Position numbers and translations under genes: made by a program. Source: an uncultured Bacteroidales bacterium (GTDB taxonomy: Bacteria > Bacteroidota > Bacteroidia > Bacteroidales > Paludibacteraceae). From it: a DNA stretch of 64,000 bases. The notes below the pieces were generated by a model. That model was not told the DNA's origin. It did not search any database and saw only the letters and a list, made by a program, of their open reading frames with translations. Shown here one piece after another: positions 32,741 through 41,244 of this stretch. Location of the stretch: assembly GCA_934728255.1 (NCBI GenBank), contig CAKVEC010000002.1, positions 248,001 through 312,000 of the forward strand, given 5' to 3'. The first letter of the stretch is position 1; every line of letters begins with the position of its first letter.

Positions 32741-33763
32741 TTATTCTCCGCCTGCGTCTGCGGAAAACTGCTTTATTACCCTATCGAAATCGGACTCAAA
32801 CAAGCGGTCTTGCAATACACGATATTTTTCAAACTCGCTCTCGGCAAAGGCTTTGGCAATTTCGGCGGTTACCTGCCCTTTGTGCGTCAAAATTACTTCG
32901 TCATTCAATTGCAGAAAGACATCTAATTTCTTTGCCCAATCCTCCATAGTCATTGGTATGTGCCTACGTGCTTGCCGCTCCGCATAGTCCAAATACATAG
33001 ATACAAACTGGTTCAAATCCGTCAACTCGGTATTTGTCAGGTAGTTTTTTGCCACTGATACATCGGCTCTCACAATCTTGCCGTTGGGAGCATTCTTCCA
33101 TGTTGTCAATCCCATATGCTCCTTTTGGGCATCTGCCCGCTCTACGATTACCTCTGCTGCCGTATGCCCGTGTATGGCAAAATGCAACTTATTCTGCACC
33201 ATGGCAAAGAAATCACGGGTAGTAACAGCAGAAGGGGAGTAATCAACGGCTGTTGCATAAATATCTGTTATCTTTTGATAAAACTTGCGTTCGCTGGCAC
33301 GTATCTCGCGTATCTCATCCAGCAAATGGTCAAAATATGATTCATCAAATATCTGTCCATTCTCCAAACGCTGTTTGTCCAACACATAGCCTTGTATGGC
33401 AAAAGTACGGAGTACTTGCGTCGCCCATTGTCGGAACTGTGTAGCCCGTAGCGAATTGACCCGATAACCAACCGATATAATGGCATCTAAATTATAGAAA
33501 CGGGTACGATACGTTTTCCCGTCTGTTGCAGTTGCCGAGGATTCCTCGGTAACTGACATAGGACTCAATTCTCCCGCAGCAAAAATGTTTTTCAGGTGTA
33601 ACCCGATATTATCCACCGAACAATCAAAGAGTTGCGCCATCGCTTTTTGGGTCAGCCACACATTCTCATTATGCACCCGCACTTGTATGCTATCTTGAGA
33701 GTTCTGCTTTGTAAAAACCAGGAAATCGGTCGTACTATTTCGTATTTGCAAGTGTTTATCCAT
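32741..33763 (-). CDS. RhuM family protein
   Basis: About 340 residues from the ATG near 33763; a TTG further upstream is possible but would lie on the promoter. The family signature is clear: VHNENVWLTQKAMAQLFDCSVDNIGLHLKNIF, then FYNLDAIISVGYRVNSLRATQFRQWATQVLR, and later KLHFAIHGHTAAEVIVERADA and LTDLNQFVSMYLDYAERQA. RhuM was named from a Salmonella pathogenicity island gene; its biochemical activity is not settled. Codon use is more AT-rich than the neighbours and the gene stands alone between housekeeping genes, consistent with horizontal gain. No toxin/antitoxin or restriction partner is visible next to it. Confidence 0.9.
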   Translation of the reverse strand: MDKHLQIRNSTTDFLVFTKQNSQDSIQVRVHNENVWLTQKAMAQLFDCSVDNIGLHLKNIFAAGELSPMSVTEESSATATDGKTYRTRFYNLDAIISVGYRVNSLRATQFRQWATQVLRTFAIQGYVLDKQRLENGQIFDESYFDHLLDEIREIRASERKFYQKITDIYATAVDYSPSAVTTRDFFAMVQNKLHFAIHGHTAAEVIVERADAQKEHMGLTTWKNAPNGKIVRADVSVAKNYLTNTELTDLNQFVSMYLDYAERQARRHIPMTMEDWAKKLDVFLQLNDEVILTHKGQVTAEIAKAFAESEFEKYRVLQDRLFESDFDRVIKQFSADAGGE

Positions 33764-33788
33764 AAATGTATTCCATGTTTTCTGAATA

Positions 33789-33796
33789 CAAAAGTA
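33789..33796 (-). promoter_or_regulatory. candidate -7 box for rhuM
   Basis: Minus-strand TACTTTTG, 26 bases before the start codon; no TTG at the standard -33 distance. Confidence 0.45.
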
Positions 33797-33859
33797 GTTT
33801 TTGCACATTGTCTGCTTGTAATCACCAAAAGGTACCGACAAAGACAATGAGTACTCACC

Positions 33860-34948
33860 TCAACAGTCCTTTTTGAAATAATGCTCGTAGTTGTGCAGAA
33901 AACGCTCCACAGCCTTGGGTAGTGCACCGTAGTACTCGCCGCCCGAGGCGTTGGCATGCCCGCCGCCGTTGAAAATCTCGTTGGCGAAGACATTTACAGG
34001 GCGGTCGCCTTGCGAACGGAGCGAGATCTTGATTTTCGTTTTCTCCCCCCCATGCTGTTCCCGTTCAAAAGCCGTGGCTTTATCCTCGCGCATAAAGCAC
34101 GAATAATATATATCGCCTATCTGCAGCGGCAGGTTCACAATACCTTCCGCATCGCCCGACTGGAAATTGAAGCGATACAACTCCTTGCGGCTTAGGTAGA
34201 TAAGTGCCGTATGATACTCGGGATAGATACGCATTTTCTGATACAGGCAGTAGCCCATCAGCCGCATACGGTCGGCACTGTAGTTGTTGAACACGTTATT
34301 ATATACTGCATCCTTGTTCACCCCGAGTGCCACCATCTGTCCGACAATCTCATACATCTCGGGATGGTTGGAATTGAACGAAAAATTGCCCGTATCGGTC
34401 ATCATACCCGTATAGAGACAAGTGGCGGTATCCACATTGAGTTGCTCTATCGGAAATGCACATTCGCCCGCATTCATCGACTGATATATGAACCGGTACA
34501 CTAATTCCGAAGCCGATGCACTGTCGGGATACGACATCGCCACATCTACAAAATCGGCAGGGTGCAAATGATGGTCGATCATTATCTTCGGGCAGGTAAG
34601 TGATACCAACTTGTCGCCAAGCGAACCGATGCGTTTTGGCTCGTTGAAATCGGAGCAAATGACAAGTTCCGCATTTTCCATGCAGGTATCCGCTTCCGCT
34701 TTCTGCGTATCATAAAGCAGCACCTCTTTTGCTCCCGGCATCCATTTGAGAAACGAAGGAAAAGCGTTCGGCACAATCACACGCACATCCGTTTTGCCGA
34801 TTTGCTCCAAATAATGGCGCATACCCAGACTGCTACCCATTGCATCGCCATCGGGCGACAGGTGGGTAAGGATAACGATACGGTTGGCATGATTTATCAG
34901 TGTATGTGCTTGTATAACCTGCTCTGCAGTCAGTTTGGAATGTAACAT
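33860..34948 (-). CDS. nrnA: DHH/DHHA1 phosphoesterase (NrnA-like)
   Basis: A 362-residue protein from MLHSKLTAEQV at 34948. DHH domain motifs: ILTHLSPDGDAMGSS (about 23-37), VICSDFN and MIDHHLHP; DHHA1 domain: NGGGHANASGGEY near the C-terminus. The family degrades short oligoribonucleotides (nanoRNA), pAp or cyclic dinucleotide products; which substrates apply is not visible. Length matches NrnA-type proteins. It is divergent from the PpiC-like gene and the two promoters overlap. A longer open frame runs through the promoter and is not coding. Confidence 0.88.
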   Translation of the reverse strand: MLHSKLTAEQVIQAHTLINHANRIVILTHLSPDGDAMGSSLGMRHYLEQIGKTDVRVIVPNAFPSFLKWMPGAKEVLLYDTQKAEADTCMENAELVICSDFNEPKRIGSLGDKLVSLTCPKIMIDHHLHPADFVDVAMSYPDSASASELVYRFIYQSMNAGECAFPIEQLNVDTATCLYTGMMTDTGNFSFNSNHPEMYEIVGQMVALGVNKDAVYNNVFNNYSADRMRLMGYCLYQKMRIYPEYHTALIYLSRKELYRFNFQSGDAEGIVNLPLQIGDIYYSCFMREDKATAFEREQHGGEKTKIKISLRSQGDRPVNVFANEIFNGGGHANASGGEYYGALPKAVERFLHNYEHYFKKDC

Positions 34949-34967
34949 AAAGCCTTGTATTTTTCGG

Positions 34968-34997
34968 CAAAGATACGCTTTTTTTTGTGTAGTACAA
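34968..34997 (-). promoter_or_regulatory. promoter of nrnA, overlapping the divergent promoter
   Basis: Minus-strand TATCTTTG (34968-34975) with TTG at 34995-34997 and a 19-nt spacer; 20 bases from the start codon. Confidence 0.75.
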
Positions 34998-35015
34998 AAT
35001 AAATTCGTAACTTTG
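34985..35015 (+). promoter_or_regulatory. promoter of the PpiC-like isomerase gene
   Basis: TTG at 34985-34987, 20-nt spacer, TAACTTTG at 35008-35015. Its -33 end lies inside the spacer of the divergent nrnA promoter, so the two polymerase footprints must compete. Confidence 0.8.
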
Positions 35016-35073
35016 CACGCTTGATATAATATGCCGTAGCAGGCAAAAGAACATAATAAGTACATCAATCTAT

Positions 35074-36834
35074 ATGAAAAAGACATTTTTTGCAATGGCA
35101 GCGTTGATGGCGGCAATGACCATCAGTGCGGAAGACCAAGTGCTGATGACCATTGACGGCAAACCCGTGATGGCATCGGAGTTTATGTACATCTACGAGA
35201 AAAACAACCAGGAAGCATCGCTCGACCCAAAAACCATGGACGAGTATCTGGATTTGTTCGTCAATTTCAAACTGAAGGTAACGGAAGCCGAGGCGCAGGG
35301 TATTGACACCACGGCGGCTTTCAAAAAGGAGTTGGCGGGCTATCGCGCACAGGCAACGCCCAAGTATATGCAGGACAACGAGGCGATGGACAGCCTTGTC
35401 CGTCTCAGTTACGACCATATCTCACGCGACCGTCGTGCCGCACATATCGCTATCCAGTGCCCTGCCAGCGCTGAAGAAGCACAGGTGGAGGAAGCATTGG
35501 CAAAAATCAACGATGCCCGTGTACGTGTTACCACCGGCAAGGCTATCAAGAAAGGCCGCCGTATGGTACAGCAGAAGCCCGAAGACTTCAGCGAAGTGGC
35601 ACGCGAGGTATCAACCGACCCGAGCGTACAAGAGACCGGCGGTGAACTCGGTTGGATTACACCTTTCCGCTATGTCTATTCGTTAGAAGAAGTGGTGTAT
35701 AACACCCCTGTGGGGCAAGTGAGCGAAGTCTTCCGCAGCCCCTATGGCTTCCATATCGTCTTGGTGGAAGAGGAGCGCCCGCACGAGGAGGTGCACGCCG
35801 CGCATATTATGAAGATGGTGCCGCGCGGCAACGACTCGATCCGCACCGTGATGAAGGGCATCATTGACTCTATCGCCCAAGTAGTAAACACGGATAATTT
35901 TGCCGAGCAGGCACGTACGCTGTCAGACGACAAAGGTTCGGCTATGCGTGGCGGCGACCTTGGTTGGTTCGGCAAAGGTATGATGGTCAAGCCCTTCGAG
36001 GACACGGCGTTCGGTATGGAGCCCGGTACTATAAGTGATCCTTTCCTGAGCGATTTCGGGTGGCACATCATCTATCTGCAGGACCGCCGCGGCGTGCTGC
36101 CTTTGGATAGTATGTATCAGCAGATCCTCACCCAAGTAAAACGCGACGAGCGTGCCAAAGAGGCAGACAAATCGTTCATTCGCAAGACTCGCGCCGAGTA
36201 CCAACTCGCTGACAGCCTTACCGATGCCGAGGTACGTGCATACGCCGACGCACATCTCGAAGACAAGTATGCCGATCTGCGCCACCTCGTGCAAGAGTAC
36301 CACGATGGCATCCTCCTCTTCGAGGTATCGCTCCGTGAGGTGTGGGACAAAGCAGGCAAAGACACTGTCGGCTTGACCGAGTTCTTCAACACACGTAAGA
36401 AAGACTATACATGGGACACTCCGCGATACAAAGGTTTTGTCGTCTATTGCAAGGACAAAAACACGATGAAAGCGGCAAAATCTATCATCAAAAACTCTGA
36501 CAAAGACTCGGTGGAGAGTTATCTCAACCACCGTCTGAACCTCGACAGCGTAACGTATGTCAAGTTCAACCACGGTCTGTGGGAGCAAGGGCAGAACCCC
36601 GCAGTGGACAAATACGGTTTCAAAGATAAAAAGGCTGAATACACCCCTTCAGAGGAGTTCCCGTACGTATTCTGCGTAGGCAAAGTGCTAAAAGCCCCCG
36701 AGGAATATACCGACGAGCGCGGCAAAGTAACCACCGACTATCAGGACTATCTCGAGCAAGAATGGCTCAAAGCCCTCAAGGCAAAATACAAGGTGGTCAT
36801 CAATACGGATGTATTCGAACAACTGAAGAAATAA
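35074..36834 (+). CDS. periplasmic peptidyl-prolyl isomerase with two PpiC domains (SurA-like)
   Basis: A 586-residue protein with signal peptide 1-19 (AALMAAMTISA). The N-terminal domain (about 20-115) resembles SurA chaperone domains (KPVMASEFMYIYEKNNQ). Two parvulin domains follow: the first ends with GGELGWITPFR ... SPYGFHIVLVEEERP (about 190-235), the second GGDLGWFGKGMM ... SDFGWHIIYLQDRR (about 290-345). The C-terminal 240 residues are not recognised. Likely role: folding of outer-membrane proteins in the periplasm, by family inference. Followed by a small hairpin (36840-36855) and the composite repeat before gldG. Confidence 0.9.
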   Translation: MKKTFFAMAALMAAMTISAEDQVLMTIDGKPVMASEFMYIYEKNNQEASLDPKTMDEYLDLFVNFKLKVTEAEAQGIDTTAAFKKELAGYRAQATPKYMQDNEAMDSLVRLSYDHISRDRRAAHIAIQCPASAEEAQVEEALAKINDARVRVTTGKAIKKGRRMVQQKPEDFSEVAREVSTDPSVQETGGELGWITPFRYVYSLEEVVYNTPVGQVSEVFRSPYGFHIVLVEEERPHEEVHAAHIMKMVPRGNDSIRTVMKGIIDSIAQVVNTDNFAEQARTLSDDKGSAMRGGDLGWFGKGMMVKPFEDTAFGMEPGTISDPFLSDFGWHIIYLQDRRGVLPLDSMYQQILTQVKRDERAKEADKSFIRKTRAEYQLADSLTDAEVRAYADAHLEDKYADLRHLVQEYHDGILLFEVSLREVWDKAGKDTVGLTEFFNTRKKDYTWDTPRYKGFVVYCKDKNTMKAAKSIIKNSDKDSVESYLNHRLNLDSVTYVKFNHGLWEQGQNPAVDKYGFKDKKAEYTPSEEFPYVFCVGKVLKAPEEYTDERGKVTTDYQDYLEQEWLKALKAKYKVVINTDVFEQLKK

Positions 36835-36839
36835 CATTA

Positions 36840-36855
36840 TTGGGCATCTGCCCAA
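36840..36855 (+). other. short perfect hairpin after the isomerase gene
   Basis: TTGGGCA (36840-36846) and TGCCCAA (36849-36855) form a 7-bp stem with a two-base loop; no T run follows, so termination would be weak at best. Confidence 0.55.
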
Positions 36856-36977
36856 AATGTACGATTATTAAGATCCATTGCGCATTTTGCATTATAGATT
36901 GTGTATTGAAAAGTAAGGTGGATGTGATGTGGATACCGAGAGGATAGGCTTGGGATAAAAATGTACGATTATTAAGA
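36854..36977. repeat. composite repeat element flanked by a 20-bp direct repeat
   Basis: The 20-bp string at 36854-36873 (AAAATGTACG then ATTATTAAGA) recurs exactly at 36958-36977. Between the copies are 84 bases composed of a 7-nt CATTNNN array (units 36876, 36883, 36890, 36897, 36904) and an 11-bp-phased GGAT array (cores 36920, 36931, 36942, 36953). The right copy abuts the gldG ATG. Confidence 0.93.
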
Positions 36978-38594
36978 ATGAAGCGTTTCGGTTGGCTCAT
37001 AGCGATTGTAGGAATTGTACTGCTCAATGTGGCAGTACATTTCTGCGTGGTGCGCTGGGATATGACCGACGACCACCGCTACAGCCTCAGCCGACCTACC
37101 AAGCAACTCCTCTCCGAGTTGGAGCAACCCCTCGAGGTAACGCTCTATCTCACAGGCGATCTCAATTCGGGCTTTCGCCGACTAAAAACCGCTACCGAGG
37201 AATTGATGGAGGAATTGGGCGTCTATACCCATGTGGATTGCCGTACATTCGATGCAGAGACAGAGAAAATTCCCCCGCAGCTCAACCCTATCGTTATTCA
37301 CGAGCGGCAGAAAGACGGCAAGACCGCACAGACTACCATCTACCCCTATGCAGGTGTCCGTTACGGCAGCCGCAGTGCCATTGTGCCGTTGCTCAAAAAC
37401 AATCGCGGTATGTCGGGTGAAGAGAATCTGAATATCAGTATTGAGAACCTCGAATATGCATTTGCAGAGGCAATCCACAGCCTGTTGCAAACAGAGACAC
37501 TGCGCGTGGCATTCATCGAGGGACACGGCGAACTGCCCGAAGAAAACGTCTTCGACATAAGTACAGCCCTCAGCCGCTATTTCCAGATAGATCGCGGTGT
37601 ATTGGGCGACGACCCGCATATCCTTGACCCCTACAAAGTGGTCATCATTGCCGACCCGCAAACCGGTTTCTCTGATGCCGACAAGTATATCCTCGACCAA
37701 TACCTTATGCACGGCGGGCGTATCCTTTGGGTACTCAACGGAGTGCGTTTCTCCAATCAGGTGCTCGCCGACGAGGGCTTCACGCCCGTATTGCCGTTAG
37801 ACCTCAACCTCACGGACATGCTTTTCCGATACGGTGTGCGGATCAACCCCGCATTGGTGCAAGATGTACAGTGTCTGCCCATACCGGTAAATGTATCGTC
37901 CGACCCGCAGAACCCCAATCTGCAACCTATGCCATGGTACTATGCGCCGCTGCTGCTCACCTCGCAGGTGTCGCCCATCACGCGCAATGTGGCACAAGTA
38001 AGCAGTACCTTCGACTCTCCTATAGATATTGTCGGCGGAGAAGACGGCATACGCAAAGATGTATTGTTGGCAACCTCCTCCGCCAGCCGGCTTATCGCTA
38101 CGCCTGCCGAGGTGGATCTGACGGACATCAACCCCGATATGCAGACTTTCAAGTATCAATTCATCCCCGTGGCGTTTGCTTTGGAGGGCGAATTCGAGTC
38201 GGTCTTTGCACACCGTATGGTACCAGAGGGCATACAGACCGCCGAGGCAACGCTCGCCAAGAGTGTGCCTACTCGTCAGGTAGTAGTGGCTTCGGGCAGC
38301 ATCATCCGCAACGAAGTACAGCAGGGACAAGCCCTGCCTGTAGGCTACGACCGCTACTCGGGTATGCAGTTCGGCAACCGTGATTTTCTTACCAACGCCG
38401 TTCTGTATCTCGCCGATGATGAAGGACTGATTGCTCTGCGCGAGAAAACGGTCGCACTGCGCCTGCTCAATGACAAACGTGCACACGAAGAGCGCACCAA
38501 GATACAAATTATCACTATTGTAACCCCTATGCTCTCATTGGCATTGGTAGGAATCATATTCCTGCTTGTGCGCCGTAGAAAATACGCACGATAA
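36978..38594 (+). CDS. gldG: GldG-like gliding-motility/ABC-auxiliary protein
   Basis: A 538-residue membrane-anchored protein. N-terminal membrane segment (WLIAIVGIVLLNVAVHFC) is followed by WDMTDDHRYSLSRPTKQLL, the characteristic start of GldG/ABC-transporter auxiliary proteins; VAFIEGHGELPEENVFDISTALSRYF and IADPQTGFSDADKYILDQYLMHGGRILWVLNGV are further family blocks. A second membrane helix (TIVTPMLSLALVGIIFLLV) ends the protein. In gliding bacteria GldG works with GldA and GldF; gldF, normally adjacent, is not here, the upstream gene being the isomerase. Its role in a probably non-gliding Bacteroidales is uncertain. One base separates its stop from the GH105 start. Confidence 0.88.
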   Translation: MKRFGWLIAIVGIVLLNVAVHFCVVRWDMTDDHRYSLSRPTKQLLSELEQPLEVTLYLTGDLNSGFRRLKTATEELMEELGVYTHVDCRTFDAETEKIPPQLNPIVIHERQKDGKTAQTTIYPYAGVRYGSRSAIVPLLKNNRGMSGEENLNISIENLEYAFAEAIHSLLQTETLRVAFIEGHGELPEENVFDISTALSRYFQIDRGVLGDDPHILDPYKVVIIADPQTGFSDADKYILDQYLMHGGRILWVLNGVRFSNQVLADEGFTPVLPLDLNLTDMLFRYGVRINPALVQDVQCLPIPVNVSSDPQNPNLQPMPWYYAPLLLTSQVSPITRNVAQVSSTFDSPIDIVGGEDGIRKDVLLATSSASRLIATPAEVDLTDINPDMQTFKYQFIPVAFALEGEFESVFAHRMVPEGIQTAEATLAKSVPTRQVVVASGSIIRNEVQQGQALPVGYDRYSGMQFGNRDFLTNAVLYLADDEGLIALREKTVALRLLNDKRAHEERTKIQIITIVTPMLSLALVGIIFLLVRRRKYAR

Positions 38595-38595
38595 T

Positions 38596-39825
38596 ATGAA
38601 GAATGCTCTTATATATATAGCCGTTGGAATCTGTCTGCTATGCTATGCCTGCACAGCCCCACAGTCGCAATCGAAATCGAGAACCGATTACCTTGCGTGT
38701 GCCACTGCCATTGCCAAATCGGAGATAACGCACAATCCCGAACTATGGATGGCGGATTTCTTGACCAAGCCAAAATGGGACTACACCCAAGGGCTGATTG
38801 CCAAGGCTATGCTCGAGACCTACTTGGCAACGGGCGATAGTGCATATCTCCGTTACGTACAGGCGTTTGCAGATTTCTTCATTCAGGAGAACGGCAGCAT
38901 ACAGACTTATAAATTAGAAACCTACAACCTCGACCGCGTCAATGGCGGGAATTTTATATTCCTACTTGATTCAATAGACCCGCAGCCGAGATACGAAGCC
39001 GCCATACGCCTCCTACGCTCACAGTTGCTCACACAGCCACGCACCCGAGAGGGAGGATTCTGGCACAAACAGATTTACCCCTCACAGATGTGGCTTGACG
39101 GGCTCTATATGGCAGAACCATTCTACGCCCATTACGCCATATGGGCGGGCGAGGATAGTATTTTTGATGATGTAGTGCGTCAATTCCGTATAGTGGACAA
39201 ACACACCATTAATTCCGCCACAGGACTCAACTATCATGGTTGGGACGAGAGCCGTGCGCAAGCATGGGCGGATAGTCTCACGGGTTGCAGCCCGCATACG
39301 TGGGGACGCGCTGAAGGCTGGTATGCAATGGCGATATGCGATGTGTTGGACTATCTGCCTGCCGAGCACGATGGACGTACCGACCTGATCAATATACTTC
39401 GCCGTGTGTGTGCCGCCCTACTAACCTATCAAGATCCACATACCAAGATGTGGTATCAAGTACCCGATATGCCCGATGCAGAAGGCAATTACACAGAATC
39501 CACATGCTCGGCAATGTTCTGCTATGCTATGGCAAAGGGCGCACGTATGGGCTACCTGCCAAAGGAATACCTGACCATCGCCCGAGAAGCATTTGACGGA
39601 CTTTGGAATAGCGCAGTGATACAAAATGAGGACGGCACACTCAGTCTGACACGCTGCTGCGCCGTAGCCGGATTAGGTGGCAATCCCTATCGCAGCGGAA
39701 CTTACGACTACTATATTCATGAGCGTGTGCGCAATGATGACCCGAAAGGTATCGGACCGCTCATCCTTGCAGCCTTGGAACTCAACAAATCAAAGGACAT
39801 TATCTGCCCGACTATAAAACCCTAA
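38596..39825 (+). CDS. GH105/GH88 unsaturated rhamnogalacturonyl hydrolase-like lipoprotein
   Basis: About 409 residues from MKNALIYIAVG at 38596; lipobox LLCYAC (Cys about residue 19), so it is probably an outer-membrane or periplasmic lipoprotein. The (alpha/alpha)6 barrel shows GGFWHKQIYPSQMWLDGLYMAEPFYAHYA, where the Asp of MWLDGLYM is the expected catalytic acid, then SPHTWGRAEGWYAMAICDVLDYLP and ESTCSAMFCYAMAKGAR. These enzymes remove unsaturated uronic acid from lyase products of pectin-type glycans. The product would feed KduI and KduD encoded 3 kb downstream. Coupled to gldG by a one-base gap, an unusual partner. Confidence 0.9.
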   Translation: MKNALIYIAVGICLLCYACTAPQSQSKSRTDYLACATAIAKSEITHNPELWMADFLTKPKWDYTQGLIAKAMLETYLATGDSAYLRYVQAFADFFIQENGSIQTYKLETYNLDRVNGGNFIFLLDSIDPQPRYEAAIRLLRSQLLTQPRTREGGFWHKQIYPSQMWLDGLYMAEPFYAHYAIWAGEDSIFDDVVRQFRIVDKHTINSATGLNYHGWDESRAQAWADSLTGCSPHTWGRAEGWYAMAICDVLDYLPAEHDGRTDLINILRRVCAALLTYQDPHTKMWYQVPDMPDAEGNYTESTCSAMFCYAMAKGARMGYLPKEYLTIAREAFDGLWNSAVIQNEDGTLSLTRCCAVAGLGGNPYRSGTYDYYIHERVRNDDPKGIGPLILAALELNKSKDIICPTIKP

Positions 39826-39840
39826 AACCGATAACTCACA

Positions 39841-41244
39841 ATGAAAAAAGGACTCATTATATTCGCTCTCTTGCTTGCGCAATGGTGCATCGCCACAGCG
39901 CAGGAGTTGCTCCCCTACCCCATAGACACTATCCATGGGCAGGCTGTCTATCGCTACGAGGTGGAGAAAAGTATCGGTCTCTACCGTATCAGCGTCAATT
40001 TCAGCGTCAGTCAGGAGGACATCATCCGTTGGAACCCGGAACTCAAGGAGCGCGGTCTGCACTATGGCGAGACACTCTACATCCCCGTAGCGGGCAAGAC
40101 CGTCCCCATAGTGAAACACTCGTCAGAACCCGTCATTCCTGTAACGCTACCTGCCAAAGAACCGGAAAAAGCCATAGTGGTGTTGGAAGAGATGCACCAA
40201 GATACCATACATGCAGATACCATACATACCGATACCATACCTGCCGACGCCGTGTCGCTGCAAGCCGATTCATCGGCTGTACATATTGCCTTGATGCTAC
40301 CATTCCAGGCACGCAATACCAAGCGCGACAAGAATATGGATCGCTTTGTTGATTTCTATGAGGGCGTTTTGTTAGCCGTACACGAGATGCAGGCTGACGG
40401 TACCCGCTTTATAATAGATGTGTACGACACTGAGAAATCAGACTCGCGTGTACGCCAACTGATAGACAGTGGTCGTTTGGAAGGCGTGGATGCCGTACTC
40501 GGTTTGGCATATCCTATGCAACTGATGCAGGCAGGCGAGTGGGCTAAAGAGAAACACGTACCGGTTCTCGCCCCGTTTGTAGATCATATCGAAGGTATAG
40601 AGACCAACCCGTATATCCTCCAGTTCAACCCCTCACGTCAACAGGAGGCACAAGCCATGGCGGAATGGCTGGCGGAACACCGGGAGAAGGTAAACTGCGT
40701 GCTGATAGATGCCAAAGATGCGGATATCCCGCAGAGTGTCCGTCTGTTGCGCAGAGAGATCATGGCACATGATATTCCCTACACTACCACCTCTATACGC
40801 GATATACTCAACGACTCGTTAAGTACGGCATTGCGCGACGATGTAGAGAATATACTCATCTTCAACACCGAGAAATACAGCAATATCCAAGTGTTGATAC
40901 CGCGTGTACAGAAAGCCGCAGGCAACCGTCAGGTTACCCTCTACAGCAAGTACTCGTGGGGGAAAGAGAATATCCCGTTGCCGCAGATATACACCTCTAT
41001 TTTCAAGCAGCAAATCACGGCTGATGCAGTGTACGAAGAGGATTTCCAACACTATTTCGGTCACGAACACGCTACAGATACACCGCGTTTCGACCTGCTC
41101 GGCTATGACCTGACAAGAGAACTGGTTGCCTACCTACAAGGTAAGGAGTATCATGGTTTGCAGTCGGATGTCCGTTTTGAGCGTATCTCCGAAGAGGGCG
41201 GATGGATTAACACACATATTGAAATACAGCGCATCAACCCTTGA
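39841..41244 (+). CDS. LysM plus receptor-ligand-binding (periplasmic binding fold) protein
   Basis: A 467-residue protein with signal peptide 1-20 (LLLAQWCIATA). Residues about 30-85 form a LysM module (SVNFSVSQEDIIRWNPEL ... YIPVAGKT), a linker rich in DTIHADTI-like repeats covers about 115-135, and residues about 145-460 resemble the type 1 periplasmic binding fold (VHIALMLPFQARNTKRDKNMDRFVDFYEGVLLAV, VLGLAYPMQLMQAGEWAKEKHVPVLAPF). The combination is recurrent in Bacteroidota; ligand unknown. The LysM suggests binding to peptidoglycan. Its stop overlaps the TTG start of the next gene. Confidence 0.87.
   Translation: MKKGLIIFALLLAQWCIATAQELLPYPIDTIHGQAVYRYEVEKSIGLYRISVNFSVSQEDIIRWNPELKERGLHYGETLYIPVAGKTVPIVKHSSEPVIPVTLPAKEPEKAIVVLEEMHQDTIHADTIHTDTIPADAVSLQADSSAVHIALMLPFQARNTKRDKNMDRFVDFYEGVLLAVHEMQADGTRFIIDVYDTEKSDSRVRQLIDSGRLEGVDAVLGLAYPMQLMQAGEWAKEKHVPVLAPFVDHIEGIETNPYILQFNPSRQQEAQAMAEWLAEHREKVNCVLIDAKDADIPQSVRLLRREIMAHDIPYTTTSIRDILNDSLSTALRDDVENILIFNTEKYSNIQVLIPRVQKAAGNRQVTLYSKYSWGKENIPLPQIYTSIFKQQITADAVYEEDFQHYFGHEHATDTPRFDLLGYDLTRELVAYLQGKEYHGLQSDVRFERISEEGGWINTHIEIQRINP

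Noticed and set aside
36854..36977. Insertion sequence or MITE of a known family
   Set aside because: There are no terminal inverted repeats and no transposase; only the direct repeats and internal arrays are visible, so a named family cannot be assigned.
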